A program made the translations under genes and the position numbers. From positions 62,001 to 126,000 of the forward strand of contig NZ_JAHWXP010000001.1 of NCBI RefSeq assembly GCF_019857185.1: a DNA stretch of 64,000 nt, written 5' to 3'. The stretch is from Alteriqipengyuania abyssalis. GTDB taxonomy: Bacteria > Pseudomonadota > Alphaproteobacteria > Sphingomonadales > Sphingomonadaceae. This document shows positions 26,659 through 36,622 of this stretch, piece after piece (positions within the stretch are counted from its first letter, which is position 1; every line of letters begins with the position of its first letter). The notes below the pieces were generated by a model. The model saw only the letters and a program-made list of their open reading frames with translations, made no database searches and was not told where the DNA came from.

Positions 26659-27633
26659 CTATAGTGCGTTGCTGATCGCGGCGCGAAAATCCTGCCGTGT
26701 CCGGCGCAGCACGCGCGCTGCAGGTCTGTTGCTGACAGACGTGTGGACCCGCTTGTCGAACGATAGGTTGAGATCGTCGAGCAGGCTCGCAATCTCTTTG
26801 CGGCTCGATTCATGCGGCCGGATCATGTCGGGGATCAGCCCGAGGTCGAGATGGGTCAGCCCGAACTGGAACAGCTCACGAAAAGCGACCCTCTCCGTCA
26901 GGCCCTGACCGATCCGGAAATCATGCGCGATGGAGAGCCTCTCCAGCGCGTCGTCGACCCTGCTTATGTGGCGCTTTTCTGCGCTGCGGACCCGGTTCTT
27001 GACTACGATCCATTCGATTGGCCCCATCTCCTGCGTCAGCCGCTCTTCGCGCAGCGAGGCGACCGTCTGGCCGAAGCAGCCAGCCCGCTCGGGAACCCCG
27101 CTGACCGGGTTTAGATGCCCGAGCAGTTCGAGATCGAGGAACGACGCGTTGACCGGCGTCACCAGCGTGTCGGCAAGCGCGACGGCCCGGCGAAAGATCG
27201 CCGAGTCTGATCCGGCGGCGTCCAGTATAACGAAATCCGCGTCGCCGCCTAATCGGTTGATGGTCTGAAAAAGCGACGCCGTACTTGGCTGTTCGAGCAC
27301 GGCAAACTGCGGTGTTGGCAGCCTGATGCCAAGATTGTTGGCGGTGCCCTCGCGATAGGTCAGCCCGCGCTCGAGAGTGCGCTGGCGCCGGTCCAGATCG
27401 ACCGCGACGACCTGCTGGCCAACATGGGCGAGCGCGACTGCGACGTGGAAGGCGAGGGTCGACTTGCCGACGCCGCCCTTCTCGTTCGCGAAGGTGATGA
27501 TGTGGGGATGCAGTCTGGGGCGCATGGCCAGATCGGCGACGACGTTGCGCGGAATTTCCTCGTCGGACCAGCGCGGATTGATCCGCGCTGCCAGGGGCGG
27601 CTTCGCCCCTGAACCTTTCCACATTGCCGTCAT
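26659..27633 (-). CDS. MipZ-like ParA-family ATPase (division-plane positioning)
   Basis: ParA/MinD-type P-loop ATPase, 324 residues. The deviant Walker A motif NEKGGVGKSTLAFHVAVALA and the following VVAVDLDRRQRTLERGL closely match Caulobacter MipZ, which forms polar gradients and blocks FtsZ assembly away from mid-cell. The DAAGSDSAIFRRAVALAD Walker B region and the FLDLELLGHL helix also fit. It carries about 36 extra N-terminal residues before MRPRLHPHII; translation may begin at that Met (27525). It is not next to parB, as is normal for mipZ. Confidence 0.88.
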   Translation of the reverse strand: MTAMWKGSGAKPPLAARINPRWSDEEIPRNVVADLAMRPRLHPHIITFANEKGGVGKSTLAFHVAVALAHVGQQVVAVDLDRRQRTLERGLTYREGTANNLGIRLPTPQFAVLEQPSTASLFQTINRLGGDADFVILDAAGSDSAIFRRAVALADTLVTPVNASFLDLELLGHLNPVSGVPERAGCFGQTVASLREERLTQEMGPIEWIVVKNRVRSAEKRHISRVDDALERLSIAHDFRIGQGLTERVAFRELFQFGLTHLDLGLIPDMIRPHESSRKEIASLLDDLNLSFDKRVHTSVSNRPAARVLRRTRQDFRAAISNAL

Positions 27634-27818
27634 CCCGTACGCCCGCCCCGATTGCTGTGGTCCGGATGTGCGGTGATCCTGGTGCGCTGCGACCCGCCCG
27701 AAATCTCTATTTTTAACGCCTGCTGATCACCGACGGATCGGACACCTGCCATAAAAGCTCTGCGCCAGTCACGGTTTTTCTGGACTTTTTGGGCATTCAG
27801 GGTGCGCCGATCGGTCGA

Positions 27819-28715
27819 TCAGCCGGCCCGTAATTCATCCGCCAGCAGGCGGAAGTCATTCTCTCTAGGGCTATTCTTCCGCCATATCAGGGCGATGTCG
27901 CGCGCCGCAGCCGGCGCATCGAGCGGGCGCGCGATCACGTTCGTGCCCTTCAGGATGCCCGCTTCCAGCGCCATTTCGGGCAGCATGGTGACCCCCAGAC
28001 CGTTATCGACCATCTGCACCAGCGTGTGGAGACTCGTGCCGATCATGCTGGTCGCGGCGCGCAACTCGGGCCGGTTGCACGCGGCCAGCGCGTGTTCCTT
28101 CAGGCAATGCCCGTCTTCCAGCAGCAGCAGCCGGCCGTCCTCGATCGTCTCGGGCCGTATTTCCTTCGGCAGGTCGCGTGGCTCATCACCGGGATAGGCG
28201 ACGTAGAAGCGATCCTCGCCGATGATCTCCTGCTCCACCTCGCCGGTGGGGAAGGGGAGGGCGAGCAGCACGCAGTCGACCCGCCCGTGGTGGAGCGACT
28301 CCACCGCGTCGCTGCTGGTCTCCTCGCGCAGGAACAGTTCCAGCTCGGGCCGTTCGCGGCGCAGGCGGGGCAGGATGCGCGGCAGCATGAACGGCGCGAT
28401 CGTCGGGATCACGCTCATCCGCAGCGTACCGGTGAGTGGCTGGCCAGCGGCGCGCACCAGGTCCGACAGGTCTTCCGCCTGCCGCAGCAGAGCGTGCGCC
28501 TTCTCGACCACCTGCTGGCCAAGCGGAGTGAAGCGGACAACCCGCCGGCTGCGCTCCACCAGCGTCACGCCCAGCAGCGTCTCCAGCTCGCGGATGCCTG
28601 CCGACAGGGTCGATTGCGAGACGAAGCTCGCATCCGCCGCGCGGCCGAAATGGCCATGCTCGTGCAGCGCGACCAGATATTGCAGCTGACGGATCGTCGG
28701 CAGGTAAGTGCTCAT
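27819..28715 (-). CDS. oxyR: OxyR, peroxide-sensing LysR regulator
   Basis: LysR-family activator of 298 residues. The N-terminal winged HTH reads LQYLVALHEHGHFGRAADASFVSQSTLSAGI-style sequence. The two redox cysteines of OxyR are present with the exact spacing of Cys199 and Cys208 in E. coli (LLLEDGHCLKEHALAAC), so disulfide sensing of H2O2 is expected. It lies 6 nt downstream of rnd on the same strand and is probably co-transcribed. No catalase or peroxiredoxin gene is adjacent. Confidence 0.94.
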   Translation of the reverse strand: MSTYLPTIRQLQYLVALHEHGHFGRAADASFVSQSTLSAGIRELETLLGVTLVERSRRVVRFTPLGQQVVEKAHALLRQAEDLSDLVRAAGQPLTGTLRMSVIPTIAPFMLPRILPRLRRERPELELFLREETSSDAVESLHHGRVDCVLLALPFPTGEVEQEIIGEDRFYVAYPGDEPRDLPKEIRPETIEDGRLLLLEDGHCLKEHALAACNRPELRAATSMIGTSLHTLVQMVDNGLGVTMLPEMALEAGILKGTNVIARPLDAPAAARDIALIWRKNSPRENDFRLLADELRAG

Positions 28716-28721
28716 CCCGGG

Positions 28722-29897
28722 CTAGTCCTCGACATCGTCGATATGGGTCATCTTCAGCTTGCCCTTCTCGACCGCGAAGGCGAGCTTGCCTTCGACCAGG
28801 TCGAGCGCATCGCGGCCGAACACCTCGCGCCGCCAGCCTTCCAGGATCGGCAGGTCGCGCACGCCTGCCGCCAGCTGCTCCAGCTCGCCCGAGCGGGTCA
28901 GCAGGCGCGGAGCGACGTCGATTTCGCGCGCGCGGATCTTGAGCAGCAGCTTGAGCAGGTCGGCGACCAGCGCGCCTTCCTTGCCCAGCGGTGCGCCGCG
29001 ACTATTGCGCGCGGGCATCTCGCTGTCGGGCAGCGGCTCGGCGTTCTCCAGCACGTCCATCAGGCGGTTGCCGATCTCGTTGTCCTTCCACGCGTTCGAA
29101 AGGCCGCGGACCTTGGCAAGGTCGGCCTGCTTCTTAGGCGGATGGGAAGCAATGTCGGCCAGCGTCTCGTCGCGCATGATCCGCCCGCGCGGGATATTCT
29201 TGTGCTGCGCCTCGCCCTCGCGCCATGCGGCAACGGCCTTCAGCCGCCCGAGCACCTGTGCGTTGCGCCCCTGCGCGCGGATGCGCTTCCACGCCTTGTC
29301 GGGCTCGATCGCATAATTTTCCGGGTCGGCGAGCTTTTCCATCTCGGCGTTGAGCCACATGCCGCGATCGGTCTTCATCAGCTTCTTGAGAATTCGCGGG
29401 AAGATCTTGGCGAGATAGGTCACGTCCCCGATCGCGTATTCCAGCTGGCGGTCGGTCAGCGGGCGGCGGCTCCAGTCGGTAAAACGCGCGCCCTTGTCGA
29501 TCGTCTTGTCGAGCCAGTGTTCGACCAGATTGGCATAGCCGATTTGTTCGGACTGGCTGATCGCCATCATCGCGATCTGCGTGTCGAAGATCGGGTGCGG
29601 GGTCTTGCCGGTGAGGTTGTAGAAAATCTCCACATCCTGGCTGCCCGCGTGGAAGATCTTCAGCACATCCTCGTTCTCGGTCAGCAGGTCGAGCAGGGGT
29701 TTGAGGTCGATCCCCTCGGCCAGCGGATCGATCGCCGCAGCCTCGTGCTCGTCGCCGATCTGGACCAGGCACAGCTCGGGCCAATAGGTGTTTTCCCGCA
29801 TGAACTCGGTATCGACGCAGACGAAGTCGCCTTTGCCGAGCCGATCGCACAGGTCGGCCAATGCATCGGTGGTCGTGATCAGGTCGTGGATTTTCAT
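28722..29897 (-). CDS. rnd: RNase D
   Basis: 3'-5' exoribonuclease that matures tRNA 3' ends, 391 residues. The DEDDy catalytic set is visible: VDTEFMRENTYWPELCLVQ (DxE), FHAGSQDVEIFY, and QLEYAIGDVTYL; an HRDC-type domain follows. The start MKIHDLITTTDALADLC fits the family and has AAGAAAGA upstream; an in-frame extension to 29987 is low-complexity Arg-rich and rejected. It is divergent from aspS and leads into oxyR. Confidence 0.94.
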   Translation of the reverse strand: MKIHDLITTTDALADLCDRLGKGDFVCVDTEFMRENTYWPELCLVQIGDEHEAAAIDPLAEGIDLKPLLDLLTENEDVLKIFHAGSQDVEIFYNLTGKTPHPIFDTQIAMMAISQSEQIGYANLVEHWLDKTIDKGARFTDWSRRPLTDRQLEYAIGDVTYLAKIFPRILKKLMKTDRGMWLNAEMEKLADPENYAIEPDKAWKRIRAQGRNAQVLGRLKAVAAWREGEAQHKNIPRGRIMRDETLADIASHPPKKQADLAKVRGLSNAWKDNEIGNRLMDVLENAEPLPDSEMPARNSRGAPLGKEGALVADLLKLLLKIRAREIDVAPRLLTRSGELEQLAAGVRDLPILEGWRREVFGRDALDLVEGKLAFAVEKGKLKMTHIDDVED

Positions 29898-29969
29898 ATT
29901 TGATCTTTCTTTGCCGGGCGGAGTGCCGCCCTCGGGCCGTCGTGGCCCCTCCAATCGAGCGCGCCCGGC

Positions 29970-29998
29970 TTGACAAAACCGGGCCATTCGCGTGTTAG
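29970..29998 (+). promoter_or_regulatory. Candidate promoter of aspS
   Basis: TTGACA (29970-29975) and TGTTAG (29993-29998) with a 17-nt spacer, about 80 nt upstream of aspS in the divergent rnd-aspS gap. Confidence 0.52.
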
Positions 29999-30078
29999 CG
30001 CGCGCAAGCTTTCAGGGCTTTCGCCGTCCAGCTTCGGCACGCCCCTAGCGCCTAATCCCCGAACCGGAAAGTTCCACA

Positions 30079-31899
30079 ATGCACGCCTATCGCACCCATA
30101 CTTGCGCACAGCTTCGCGAAAGCAATGTCGGCGAGACCGTTCGCCTGTCCGGCTGGGTCCACCGCAAGCGCGACCATGGCGGTGTCCTGTTCATCGACCT
30201 GCGCGACCACTACGGCATCACCCAGATCGTCGCGGACGAGGATAGCGAGGCATTGAGCCTGCTGGATTCGCTCAAGTCCGAGAGCGTCATCACGATCGAC
30301 GGCGTGGTGAAGGCGCGGTCGCAGGAAACGCGCAACGCCAACCTGCCGACCGGCGATATCGAGGTCTTCGCCAAGTCCGCCACGGTCCAGTCGATGGCGG
30401 AAGAACTGCCGCTGCCCGTCGCAGGCGAGCAGGAATATCCCGAGGATATCCGCCTCAAGTACCGCTTCGTCGATCTGCGGCGCGAGCGGGTTCACAACAA
30501 CATCATGCTGCGCAACCGGGTCATCACCAGCCTGCGCCGCCGGATGATCGACCAGGGCTTCTCCGAATTCCAGACGCCGATACTCGGCGCATCGTCGCCC
30601 GAAGGCGCGCGCGACTATCTGGTGCCGAGCCGCCTGCATCCGGGTCGTTTCTACGCGCTCCCGCAGGCGCCGCAGATGTTCAAGCAGCTGCTGATGGTCG
30701 CCGGCTTTGATCGCTACTTCCAGATCGCGCCGTGCTTCCGCGACGAAGACCTGCGCGCCGACCGCAGCCCCGAATTCTACCAGCTCGACTTCGAGATGAG
30801 CTTCGTGACGCAGGAAGACGTCTTCCAGGCGATCGAGCCGGTGCTGGCGGGCGTGTTCGAGGAATTCTCCGGCGGCAAGACCGTGACGCCCGCGGGCGAA
30901 TTCCCGCGCATTCCCTATGCAGAGGCGATGCTCAAGTACGGCAGCGACAAGCCCGACCTGCGCAACCCGATCATCATCACCGATGTGACGCATCACTTCG
31001 AGAAGAGCGGCTTCGGTATCTTCGAGAAGATCGTCGGCGGTGGCGGCATCGTGCGCGCGATTCCCGCGCCGAACACCAACGAGAAGAGCCGCAAGTTCTT
31101 CGACGAGATGAACGACTGGGCGCGGCGCGAAGGCTATTCGGGCCTCGGCTACGTCACCCGTAAGGGTGGCGAGTTTGGCGGACCGATCGCCAAGAACCAC
31201 GGGCCCGAAGAAATGGCCAAGCTCTATGACGAGCTGGGTCTGGGCGAGAATGACGGCCTGTTCTTCGCGGCAGGCAAGCCCAAGGAAGCCGAGAAGCTGG
31301 CCGGTGCCGCGCGCACGCGCGTCGGCGAGCAGCTCGAACTGATCGAACAGGGCTGCTTCAAGTTCTGCTGGATCGTCGACTTCCCGATGTTCGAATACGA
31401 CGAAGATCAGAAGCGCATCGATTTCAGCCACAATCCGTTCTCGATGCCCCAGGGCGAGATGGACGCGCTGGAGAACCAGGACCCGCTCGAGATCAAGGCG
31501 TGGCAGTACGATATCGTCTGCAATGGCTACGAGCTGTCCTCGGGCGCGATCCGGAACCACCGTCCGGACATCATGTACAAGGCGTTCGAGGTGGCGGGCT
31601 ATTCCAAGGAAGACGTCGACGCGAACTTCAGCGGCATGATCGAAGCGTTCAAGCTGGGGGCGCCGCCGCACGGCGGCTCGGCTCCGGGGATCGACCGGAT
31701 CGTGATGCTGCTGGCGGACGAGCCGAACATTCGCGAAGTCATCGCCTTCCCAATGAACCAGCGCGCGCAGGACCTGATGATGGGCGCACCGTCGATCGTC
31801 AGCCCCAAGCAGCTGCGCGAGCTTTCGATCCGCACGGTCGAGCAGCCGAAACCGGACGCGCCCGAAGCAACCCGGGTCGATCGCGCCGGCGACGCCTGA
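30079..31899 (+). CDS. aspS: Aspartyl-tRNA synthetase
   Basis: Class II synthetase charging tRNA-Asp (606 residues, bacterial type). Order of parts: OB-fold anticodon domain ([22 protein letters not shown]), class II core with motif 2 [20 protein letters not shown], the bacterial GAD insertion (about residues 290-420), and motif 3 [22 protein letters not shown] near the C-terminus. It has its own candidate promoter. Whether it also charges tRNA-Asn cannot be told here. Confidence 0.97.
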   Translation: MHAYRTHTCAQLRESNVGETVRLSGWVHRKRDHGGVLFIDLRDHYGITQIVADEDSEALSLLDSLKSESVITIDGVVKARSQETRNANLPTGDIEVFAKSATVQSMAEELPLPVAGEQEYPEDIRLKYRFVDLRRERVHNNIMLRNRVITSLRRRMIDQGFSEFQTPILGASSPEGARDYLVPSRLHPGRFYALPQAPQMFKQLLMVAGFDRYFQIAPCFRDEDLRADRSPEFYQLDFEMSFVTQEDVFQAIEPVLAGVFEEFSGGKTVTPAGEFPRIPYAEAMLKYGSDKPDLRNPIIITDVTHHFEKSGFGIFEKIVGGGGIVRAIPAPNTNEKSRKFFDEMNDWARREGYSGLGYVTRKGGEFGGPIAKNHGPEEMAKLYDELGLGENDGLFFAAGKPKEAEKLAGAARTRVGEQLELIEQGCFKFCWIVDFPMFEYDEDQKRIDFSHNPFSMPQGEMDALENQDPLEIKAWQYDIVCNGYELSSGAIRNHRPDIMYKAFEVAGYSKEDVDANFSGMIEAFKLGAPPHGGSAPGIDRIVMLLADEPNIREVIAFPMNQRAQDLMMGAPSIVSPKQLRELSIRTVEQPKPDAPEATRVDRAGDA

Positions 31900-31978
31900 C
31901 GGGGCCGGGTTACTCCCCATCTTGCCGCTTCGCCCGATGCCTGTAAGGTTCGGGCGAAGCTGGTGAGGAGGGGAACTC

Positions 31979-32902
31979 ATGCGGACTTTGAAGATGGTCG
32001 TGGTCGGGCTTGGCCTGGGCACGCTTGCCATGCCGGTTTCGGCGGAGACCTTGCGGGTCGTCGGGGTGTACCCGGCGCATAATGGCGATGCTGCCGAAGT
32101 GCAGTCGATCGGGATCGAGCAGTTCGGCGGGATCGACGGTCCCACGCTTTCCATCAAGGCCGCCGACGCACTGCGCAGCGCGTCGATCGATGGCGAACCC
32201 TATTTTCGCGTCGCCCCGGCAAGCGTGCTTCGCGATGGTGATGCGGTGCTGAGTGGCAGCGTGGCCACCGACGTCGATGTCTACCGCGCCTCGCCCAAGG
32301 AGGTGGAGACTTGCGTCAAGCGCGACGACAAGAACAAGTGCCTCGAAAAACGCAAGGAGAAGGTTCCCTGCGAGCAGCTGACGCTGTCGGTCAGGCCGAC
32401 CATCCGCCTGTATTCATATGACGGCGTGCTGATCCACGACGATGATGCGGAGTCCCAGCGTCAGGTGCGCTATTGCGCCGACGAGAGCGAGCCGGCGATC
32501 GACCCGATGGTCGACGAGGTGCTGGACGAGATTGCCGCGAGGCTGCGCTACGCGCTCGCACCCCAGCAGCGTGCGGAAGACATCCGCGTGCTCGAAACGC
32601 GCAAGGGCATGGAAAAGGAGCCCGGCCGTGCGTTCCGCGACGCGATCGCGATGACCAAGCGCGACGAGGAAATGGCATGCGATGCCTTCGCCGCGCTGGA
32701 GCCGACCATCGGCGAGCATGTCTCGCTGCTGTTCAATATCGGACTATGCGCGGAAGCCGGGGGCGATTTCGAGCGCGCGCAGGAATATTATCGCCGCGCA
32801 ATCAAGGCGGACCCCTCCAAGTCGAATCCCGGTGAGGGGCTCGACCGGATTCGGGCACGGCAGGAGGCCGAGCGGCAACTGGCGATCCATCACGGCGACT
32901 GA
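31979..32902 (+). CDS. Secreted protein of unknown function with a C-terminal TPR-like segment
   Basis: A 307-residue protein with a signal peptide (MVVVGLGLGTLAMPVSAET, cleavage near residue 23). The middle holds a charged Cys-containing loop (VETCVKRDDKNKCLEKRKEKVPCEQL) that could form disulfides. The last 70 residues look like a TPR unit (SLLFNIGLCAEAGGDFERAQEYYRRAIKADP). I do not recognise the family. It is convergent with a CsgG-like gene across a two-way terminator, and both encode exported proteins, which may be chance. GGAGG lies 7 nt before the ATG. Confidence 0.75.
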   Translation: MRTLKMVVVGLGLGTLAMPVSAETLRVVGVYPAHNGDAAEVQSIGIEQFGGIDGPTLSIKAADALRSASIDGEPYFRVAPASVLRDGDAVLSGSVATDVDVYRASPKEVETCVKRDDKNKCLEKRKEKVPCEQLTLSVRPTIRLYSYDGVLIHDDDAESQRQVRYCADESEPAIDPMVDEVLDEIAARLRYALAPQQRAEDIRVLETRKGMEKEPGRAFRDAIAMTKRDEEMACDAFAALEPTIGEHVSLLFNIGLCAEAGGDFERAQEYYRRAIKADPSKSNPGEGLDRIRARQEAERQLAIHHGD

Positions 32903-32940
32903 TTGGCGAGAGCCGGCTGGCCCGCCGCTGCTACAAACAG

Positions 32941-32980
32941 AAAGAGGCGGCCCGCATCGGTGCGAGCCGCCTCTTTTTTC
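32941..32980. terminator. Bidirectional rho-independent terminator
   Basis: AGAGGCGGC pairs with GCCGCCTCT, with As on one side and six Ts on the other, between two convergent genes. Confidence 0.88.
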
Positions 32981-32997
32981 GTCATCTTGGACCCGGC

Positions 32998-33804
32998 TTA
33001 CTGCGCGAGTGGTGCATCCTCTGCCGCGTCGTAGGGCAGGCCGCCCATTTCATCGATCAGCTTGGTGTACGCGTCGAGATAGGCGAGCACGATGACCTGA
33101 CCGATCTGCGTGTTCTGGTAGCTGCCGCCACCCGCACCGGCGAGGCCGCCCCACCAGCCTGCGCCACCGCCGGCAGCCCAGCCGAGATCGGTCTTGCGGG
33201 CATAGCCTTCGACCAGCGCTTCCTCGACCGTGGTGCGCGAATTGACCACCACCAGCGTAACGTTGGCCTCTTTCTTCTTGATGTTGATCCCGCCGACGAT
33301 GCCGCCGATCGCGCCGCCCAGCAGGCCGCCCAGAATGCCGGTCACCGCGCTGCCGCCCGAGTTGGAGTTACCCGAGACGATATCCGGCTGGAGGAAATAG
33401 TCGGCCACCTGAACCTGGCCGCGGCCGAGGTTGGAGCCTTCCTGCAGCTCGCCCTGGTCCGCCAGCGCGCGTTCCATTGCGCGGCTCTGCATCGAGCGGC
33501 CGCGGTTGACCATCGTGAAGCAGCCCGAACGCTGCACGAACAGGCGCAGAATCGCTTCGGGGCTGCCGAGGTTGTATTCGCGCCACCACTGATCGTCGGG
33601 CTCGACGATCGCGATCGTGCCGAGATTGCGGCTGCACCGCGGAATCTGCTGCTGGCCGCGCTCCTGCTCCTTGCGTCCCGAAGAGGCGCCGCGCGTGGTG
33701 CCGTCGCGGTTCTGCGCTCCCGACGACCTGCTCTGCGCGCTTGCTTCCGCCACCGGCGCGCTCAGCATCGCGGCCGCCGCAAGGGCCATAACAATCTTTC
33801 GCAT
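32998..33804 (-). CDS. CsgG/HfaB-like secreted protein
   Basis: A 268-residue exported protein with signal peptide (MRKIVMALAAAAMLSAPVAEASA). The body resembles the CsgG/HfaB family: GTIAIVEPDDQWW, a FVQRSGCFTMVNRGR segment, and a late QVIVLAYLDAYTKLIDEMGG helix. A glycine zipper (GGLLGGAIGGIVGGI) lies in the middle. CsgG forms outer-membrane secretion pores and HfaB takes part in holdfast anchoring, but no lipoprotein Cys follows the signal peptide here and no curli or holdfast genes are adjacent, so its job is unknown. ATG 33804 was preferred over an upstream TTG. Confidence 0.75.
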   Translation of the reverse strand: MRKIVMALAAAAMLSAPVAEASAQSRSSGAQNRDGTTRGASSGRKEQERGQQQIPRCSRNLGTIAIVEPDDQWWREYNLGSPEAILRLFVQRSGCFTMVNRGRSMQSRAMERALADQGELQEGSNLGRGQVQVADYFLQPDIVSGNSNSGGSAVTGILGGLLGGAIGGIVGGINIKKKEANVTLVVVNSRTTVEEALVEGYARKTDLGWAAGGGAGWWGGLAGAGGGSYQNTQIGQVIVLAYLDAYTKLIDEMGGLPYDAAEDAPLAQ

Positions 33805-33989
33805 AATTCTAAGGCTCCCATCCAAAAAATCACACGGGAGCCCCTACGCGATCCAGCGCAGCCCCCCGTTTCTTCAATGTGCGACCCTGATGAACAGCCT
33901 ATAACACCACGGCGGGCTTTGCGCCACGCAAGGATTTGGGCCTAACAGAGTTTTTCACATGACGGGGCGCGTAGAGGGGATTGCCCCCC

Positions 33990-34018
33990 TTGCGCGGGGT
34001 CGAGGGCTTGGATAGGGC
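33990..34018 (+). promoter_or_regulatory. Candidate promoter of acpP
   Basis: TTGCGC (33990-33995) and TAGGGC (34013-34018) with a 17-nt spacer, 44 nt before the acpP start. Confidence 0.48.
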
Positions 34019-34061
34019 GGTTGGCGATTAGCAACAGCAAGATGTCGAGAGGACATAGGTA

Positions 34062-34298
34062 ATGAGCGATACCGCCGAGCGCGTACAGAAGATCGTTGTC
34101 GAGCATCTGGGCGTGGAAGCCGACAAGGTGACGCAGGATGCGAGCTTCATCGATGATCTGGGCGCGGACAGCCTCGACATCGTTGAGCTGGTGATGGCGT
34201 TCGAAGAAGAATTCGGTGTCGAAATCCCCGACGATGCGGCTGAGAAGATCAGCACCGTCGGCGACGCCACCAAGTACATCGAAGAGCACAAGGGCTAA
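34062..34298 (+). CDS. acpP: Acyl carrier protein
   Basis: A 78-residue acidic carrier protein for fatty acid synthesis. The phosphopantetheine Ser lies in [15 protein letters not shown] near residue 38; the helices KIVVEHLGV and [15 protein letters not shown] are standard. GAGAGG sits before the ATG. It is followed by fabF, as in most proteobacteria. Confidence 0.98.
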   Translation: MSDTAERVQKIVVEHLGVEADKVTQDASFIDDLGADSLDIVELVMAFEEEFGVEIPDDAAEKISTVGDATKYIEEHKG

Positions 34299-34341
34299 GT
34301 CCTTGATGCTCTCGCGGCGGCGTGCTGCCGCCGCCATTTGC

Positions 34342-34382
34342 AGGCCCGACCCGGTTAGCGGGCCGGGCCTGTGCTGTTTTTG
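34342..34382 (+). terminator. Hairpin and T run between acpP and fabF
   Basis: AGGCCCG-A-CCCG pairs with CGGG-C-CGGGCCT around a short loop, followed by GTGCTGTTTTT. A second GGCGGC/GCCGCC hairpin lies just upstream (34315-34335). This would end much of the abundant acpP transcript while letting some reach fabF. Confidence 0.65.
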
Positions 34383-34391
34383 GAGATAAGT

Positions 34392-35651
34392 ATGCGCCGC
34401 GTCGTTGTAACCGGTCTTGGCCTTGTCACCCCGCTGGGCGGCGATGTCGAAACCTCGTGGAAGAACCTTATTGCCGGCAAGAGCGGGGCGGGGCCGATCA
34501 CCCGCTTCGACGCTTCCAACCAGAAGGCGACCATCGCCTGCGAGGTGAAGGGCAAGGATCACGAATGGGGCTTCGATCCCGACAAGCGGGTCGACACCAA
34601 GATCCAGCGCCAGGTCGATCCCTTTATCGTCTACGGTCTGGATGCGGCCGGCCAGGCGATCGAAGACGCGGGCCTCACCGAAATGGACCAGGCGACGAAG
34701 GAACGCACCGGCGTCTCGATCGGCGCGGGTATCGGCGGCCTCCCGGGGATCGAATATGAATCGGTCAACCTGCACGAGCGCGGGCCGGGCCGGGTCAGCC
34801 CGCACTTCGTCCACGGGCGTATCATCAACCTCATCAGCGGCCAGGTTTCGATCCGTTACGGCCTGATGGGCCCCAACCACGCCGTGGTCACCGCGTGCTC
34901 GACCGGCGCGCACTCGATCGGCGACGCGGCCCGCATGATTCGCGATGACGATGCCGACATCATGCTCGCGGGTGGTTCGGAATCGACCATCAACCCGCTG
35001 GGCATTGCCGGCTTTGCACAGGCCCGCGCGCTCAACACCGGTTACAACGACCGTCCCGAGCAGGCGAGCCGCCCCTATGATCGCAATCGCGAAGGCTTCG
35101 TTCTGGGCGAGGGCGCGGGCGTTGTGGTGCTGGAGGAATACGAGCACGCCAAGGCGCGCGGCGCGAAGATCTACGCCGAAGTGGTCGGCTACGGCCTGTC
35201 GGGCGATGCCTACCACGTCACCGCGCCGCACCCCGAAGGCAAGGGCGCGGAACTCTCGATGCGGATGGCGCTGCGCAAGGCGGGACTGGAGCCGGACGAT
35301 ATCGATTACATCAATGCTCACGGCACCTCGACCATGGCTGACACGATCGAGCTCGCCGCGGCCAAGCGCGTCTTCGGCGACGATCTGGGCGGCGCTTCGA
35401 TGAGCAGCACCAAGTCCGCCATCGGGCACCTTCTCGGCGGCGCAGGCGCGGTCGAGAGCATCTTCTGTATCCTCGCCATGCGCGACCAGATCGTTCCGCC
35501 CACGCTCAATCTCGACGATCCCGACGAGGGGACCGAGGGCGTCGATCTGGTGCCGCACACCGCGAAGAAGCGCGAAGTGAACGCCGTGCTCAACAACAGC
35601 TTCGGCTTCGGTGGCACCAATGCCAGCCTCGTGATGCGGAAGATCGACTGA
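34392..35651 (+). CDS. fabF: FabF, beta-ketoacyl-ACP synthase II
   Basis: Condensing enzyme of fatty acid elongation, 419 residues. The catalytic triad is visible: Cys in [15 protein letters not shown], His in [13 protein letters not shown] and His in [15 protein letters not shown]. The ATG at [17 protein letters not shown] with GGAGATAAG upstream was chosen over the earlier GTG, which lies in the terminator hairpin. The stop overlaps the mltG start by one base. Confidence 0.97.
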   Translation: MRRVVVTGLGLVTPLGGDVETSWKNLIAGKSGAGPITRFDASNQKATIACEVKGKDHEWGFDPDKRVDTKIQRQVDPFIVYGLDAAGQAIEDAGLTEMDQATKERTGVSIGAGIGGLPGIEYESVNLHERGPGRVSPHFVHGRIINLISGQVSIRYGLMGPNHAVVTACSTGAHSIGDAARMIRDDDADIMLAGGSESTINPLGIAGFAQARALNTGYNDRPEQASRPYDRNREGFVLGEGAGVVVLEEYEHAKARGAKIYAEVVGYGLSGDAYHVTAPHPEGKGAELSMRMALRKAGLEPDDIDYINAHGTSTMADTIELAAAKRVFGDDLGGASMSSTKSAIGHLLGGAGAVESIFCILAMRDQIVPPTLNLDDPDEGTEGVDLVPHTAKKREVNAVLNNSFGFGGTNASLVMRKID

Positions 35652-36613
35652 TGTTTCGCGCGCTCGCAGCGCTGGTGCTGATTGCGCTCGCGCTCGGCGC
35701 AGGCTGGTTCGCGTGGGGCTGGTATGGTGCCGGCCCCACGCAGCAGGACACCTCGTTCATCGTCCGCTCGGGCTCGACCCTCACGGGCGTCGCGCAGCAG
35801 CTGGAAGACGAGGGGCTGATTCGCAGCCATGAAGCCTTCCTGCTGCGGGCGAAGATCATGGGCGGCGACGATCCGATCAAGGCTGGCGAGTTCCTGATGC
35901 CGGGCGCCGCCAGCCCTGCGACGATCCTCGATACGCTGCAGCATGGCGAGGTGATCCGCCGGTTCGTGACCATTCCCGAAGGCACGCCTTCGATCCTGGT
36001 CTACGAAACGCTGATGGCAGAGGATCTGCTGACCGGGGAAATCCCGGTGCCCAAGGAAGGCAGCGTGCTGCCCGACACCTACGATTTCGAGCGGGGCGAA
36101 GATCGCGCGGCAGTGCTCGCCCGCATGCAGGCGGCAATGCGCAATTACCTCGCCGAAGCATGGCCGAGGCGCGCAAAGGACATCGCGGTCGACAATATCG
36201 AAGATGCGGTGACGCTCGCCTCGATCGTCGAGAAGGAAACCGGCGTGCCCGAAGAACGGCGCATGGTCGCCGGACTCTATTCCAACCGGGTGAAGGACGG
36301 GATGCTGCTGCAGGCGGACCCTACGATCATTTACCCGATCACCAAGGGCAAGCCGCTGGGCCGCCGCATCCGCCAGTCGGAGATCGCGGCGGTGAACGGC
36401 TACAACACCTACACCAGAGTTGGCCTGCCGACCGGCCCGATCACCAATCCCGGACGCGAGGCGATCGCGGCGGTGCTCAATCCGGCGGAAACCGACGCGC
36501 TGTTCATGGTCGCCGATGGTTCGGGCGGGCACGTGTTCTCCTCTACGCTGGAGGAGCACAACGCCAATGTCGCCAAGTGGTACAGGCTCCGCCGCGAACG
36601 GGGCGAGATGTAG
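35651..36613 (+). CDS. mltG: MltG, endolytic peptidoglycan transglycosylase
   Basis: YceG-like inner-membrane lytic transglycosylase that cuts nascent glycan strands and sets their length. One N-terminal membrane helix, a LysM-like region (IVRSGSTLTGVAQQLEDEGLI), and the catalytic Glu in SIVEKETGVPEERRMVAGLYSNR with LQADPTIIYP. The 320 residues fit the family. It is coupled to fabF by TGATG overlap, an arrangement common in proteobacteria. Confidence 0.95.
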   Translation: MFRALAALVLIALALGAGWFAWGWYGAGPTQQDTSFIVRSGSTLTGVAQQLEDEGLIRSHEAFLLRAKIMGGDDPIKAGEFLMPGAASPATILDTLQHGEVIRRFVTIPEGTPSILVYETLMAEDLLTGEIPVPKEGSVLPDTYDFERGEDRAAVLARMQAAMRNYLAEAWPRRAKDIAVDNIEDAVTLASIVEKETGVPEERRMVAGLYSNRVKDGMLLQADPTIIYPITKGKPLGRRIRQSEIAAVNGYNTYTRVGLPTGPITNPGREAIAAVLNPAETDALFMVADGSGGHVFSSTLEEHNANVAKWYRLRRERGEM

Positions 36614-36622
36614 CGGCGCTCG

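Noticed and set aside
30052-32157. 701-residue open frame antisense to aspS
   Set aside because: aspS motifs are complete on the plus strand. The antisense frame spans aspS and the next gene with no domain.
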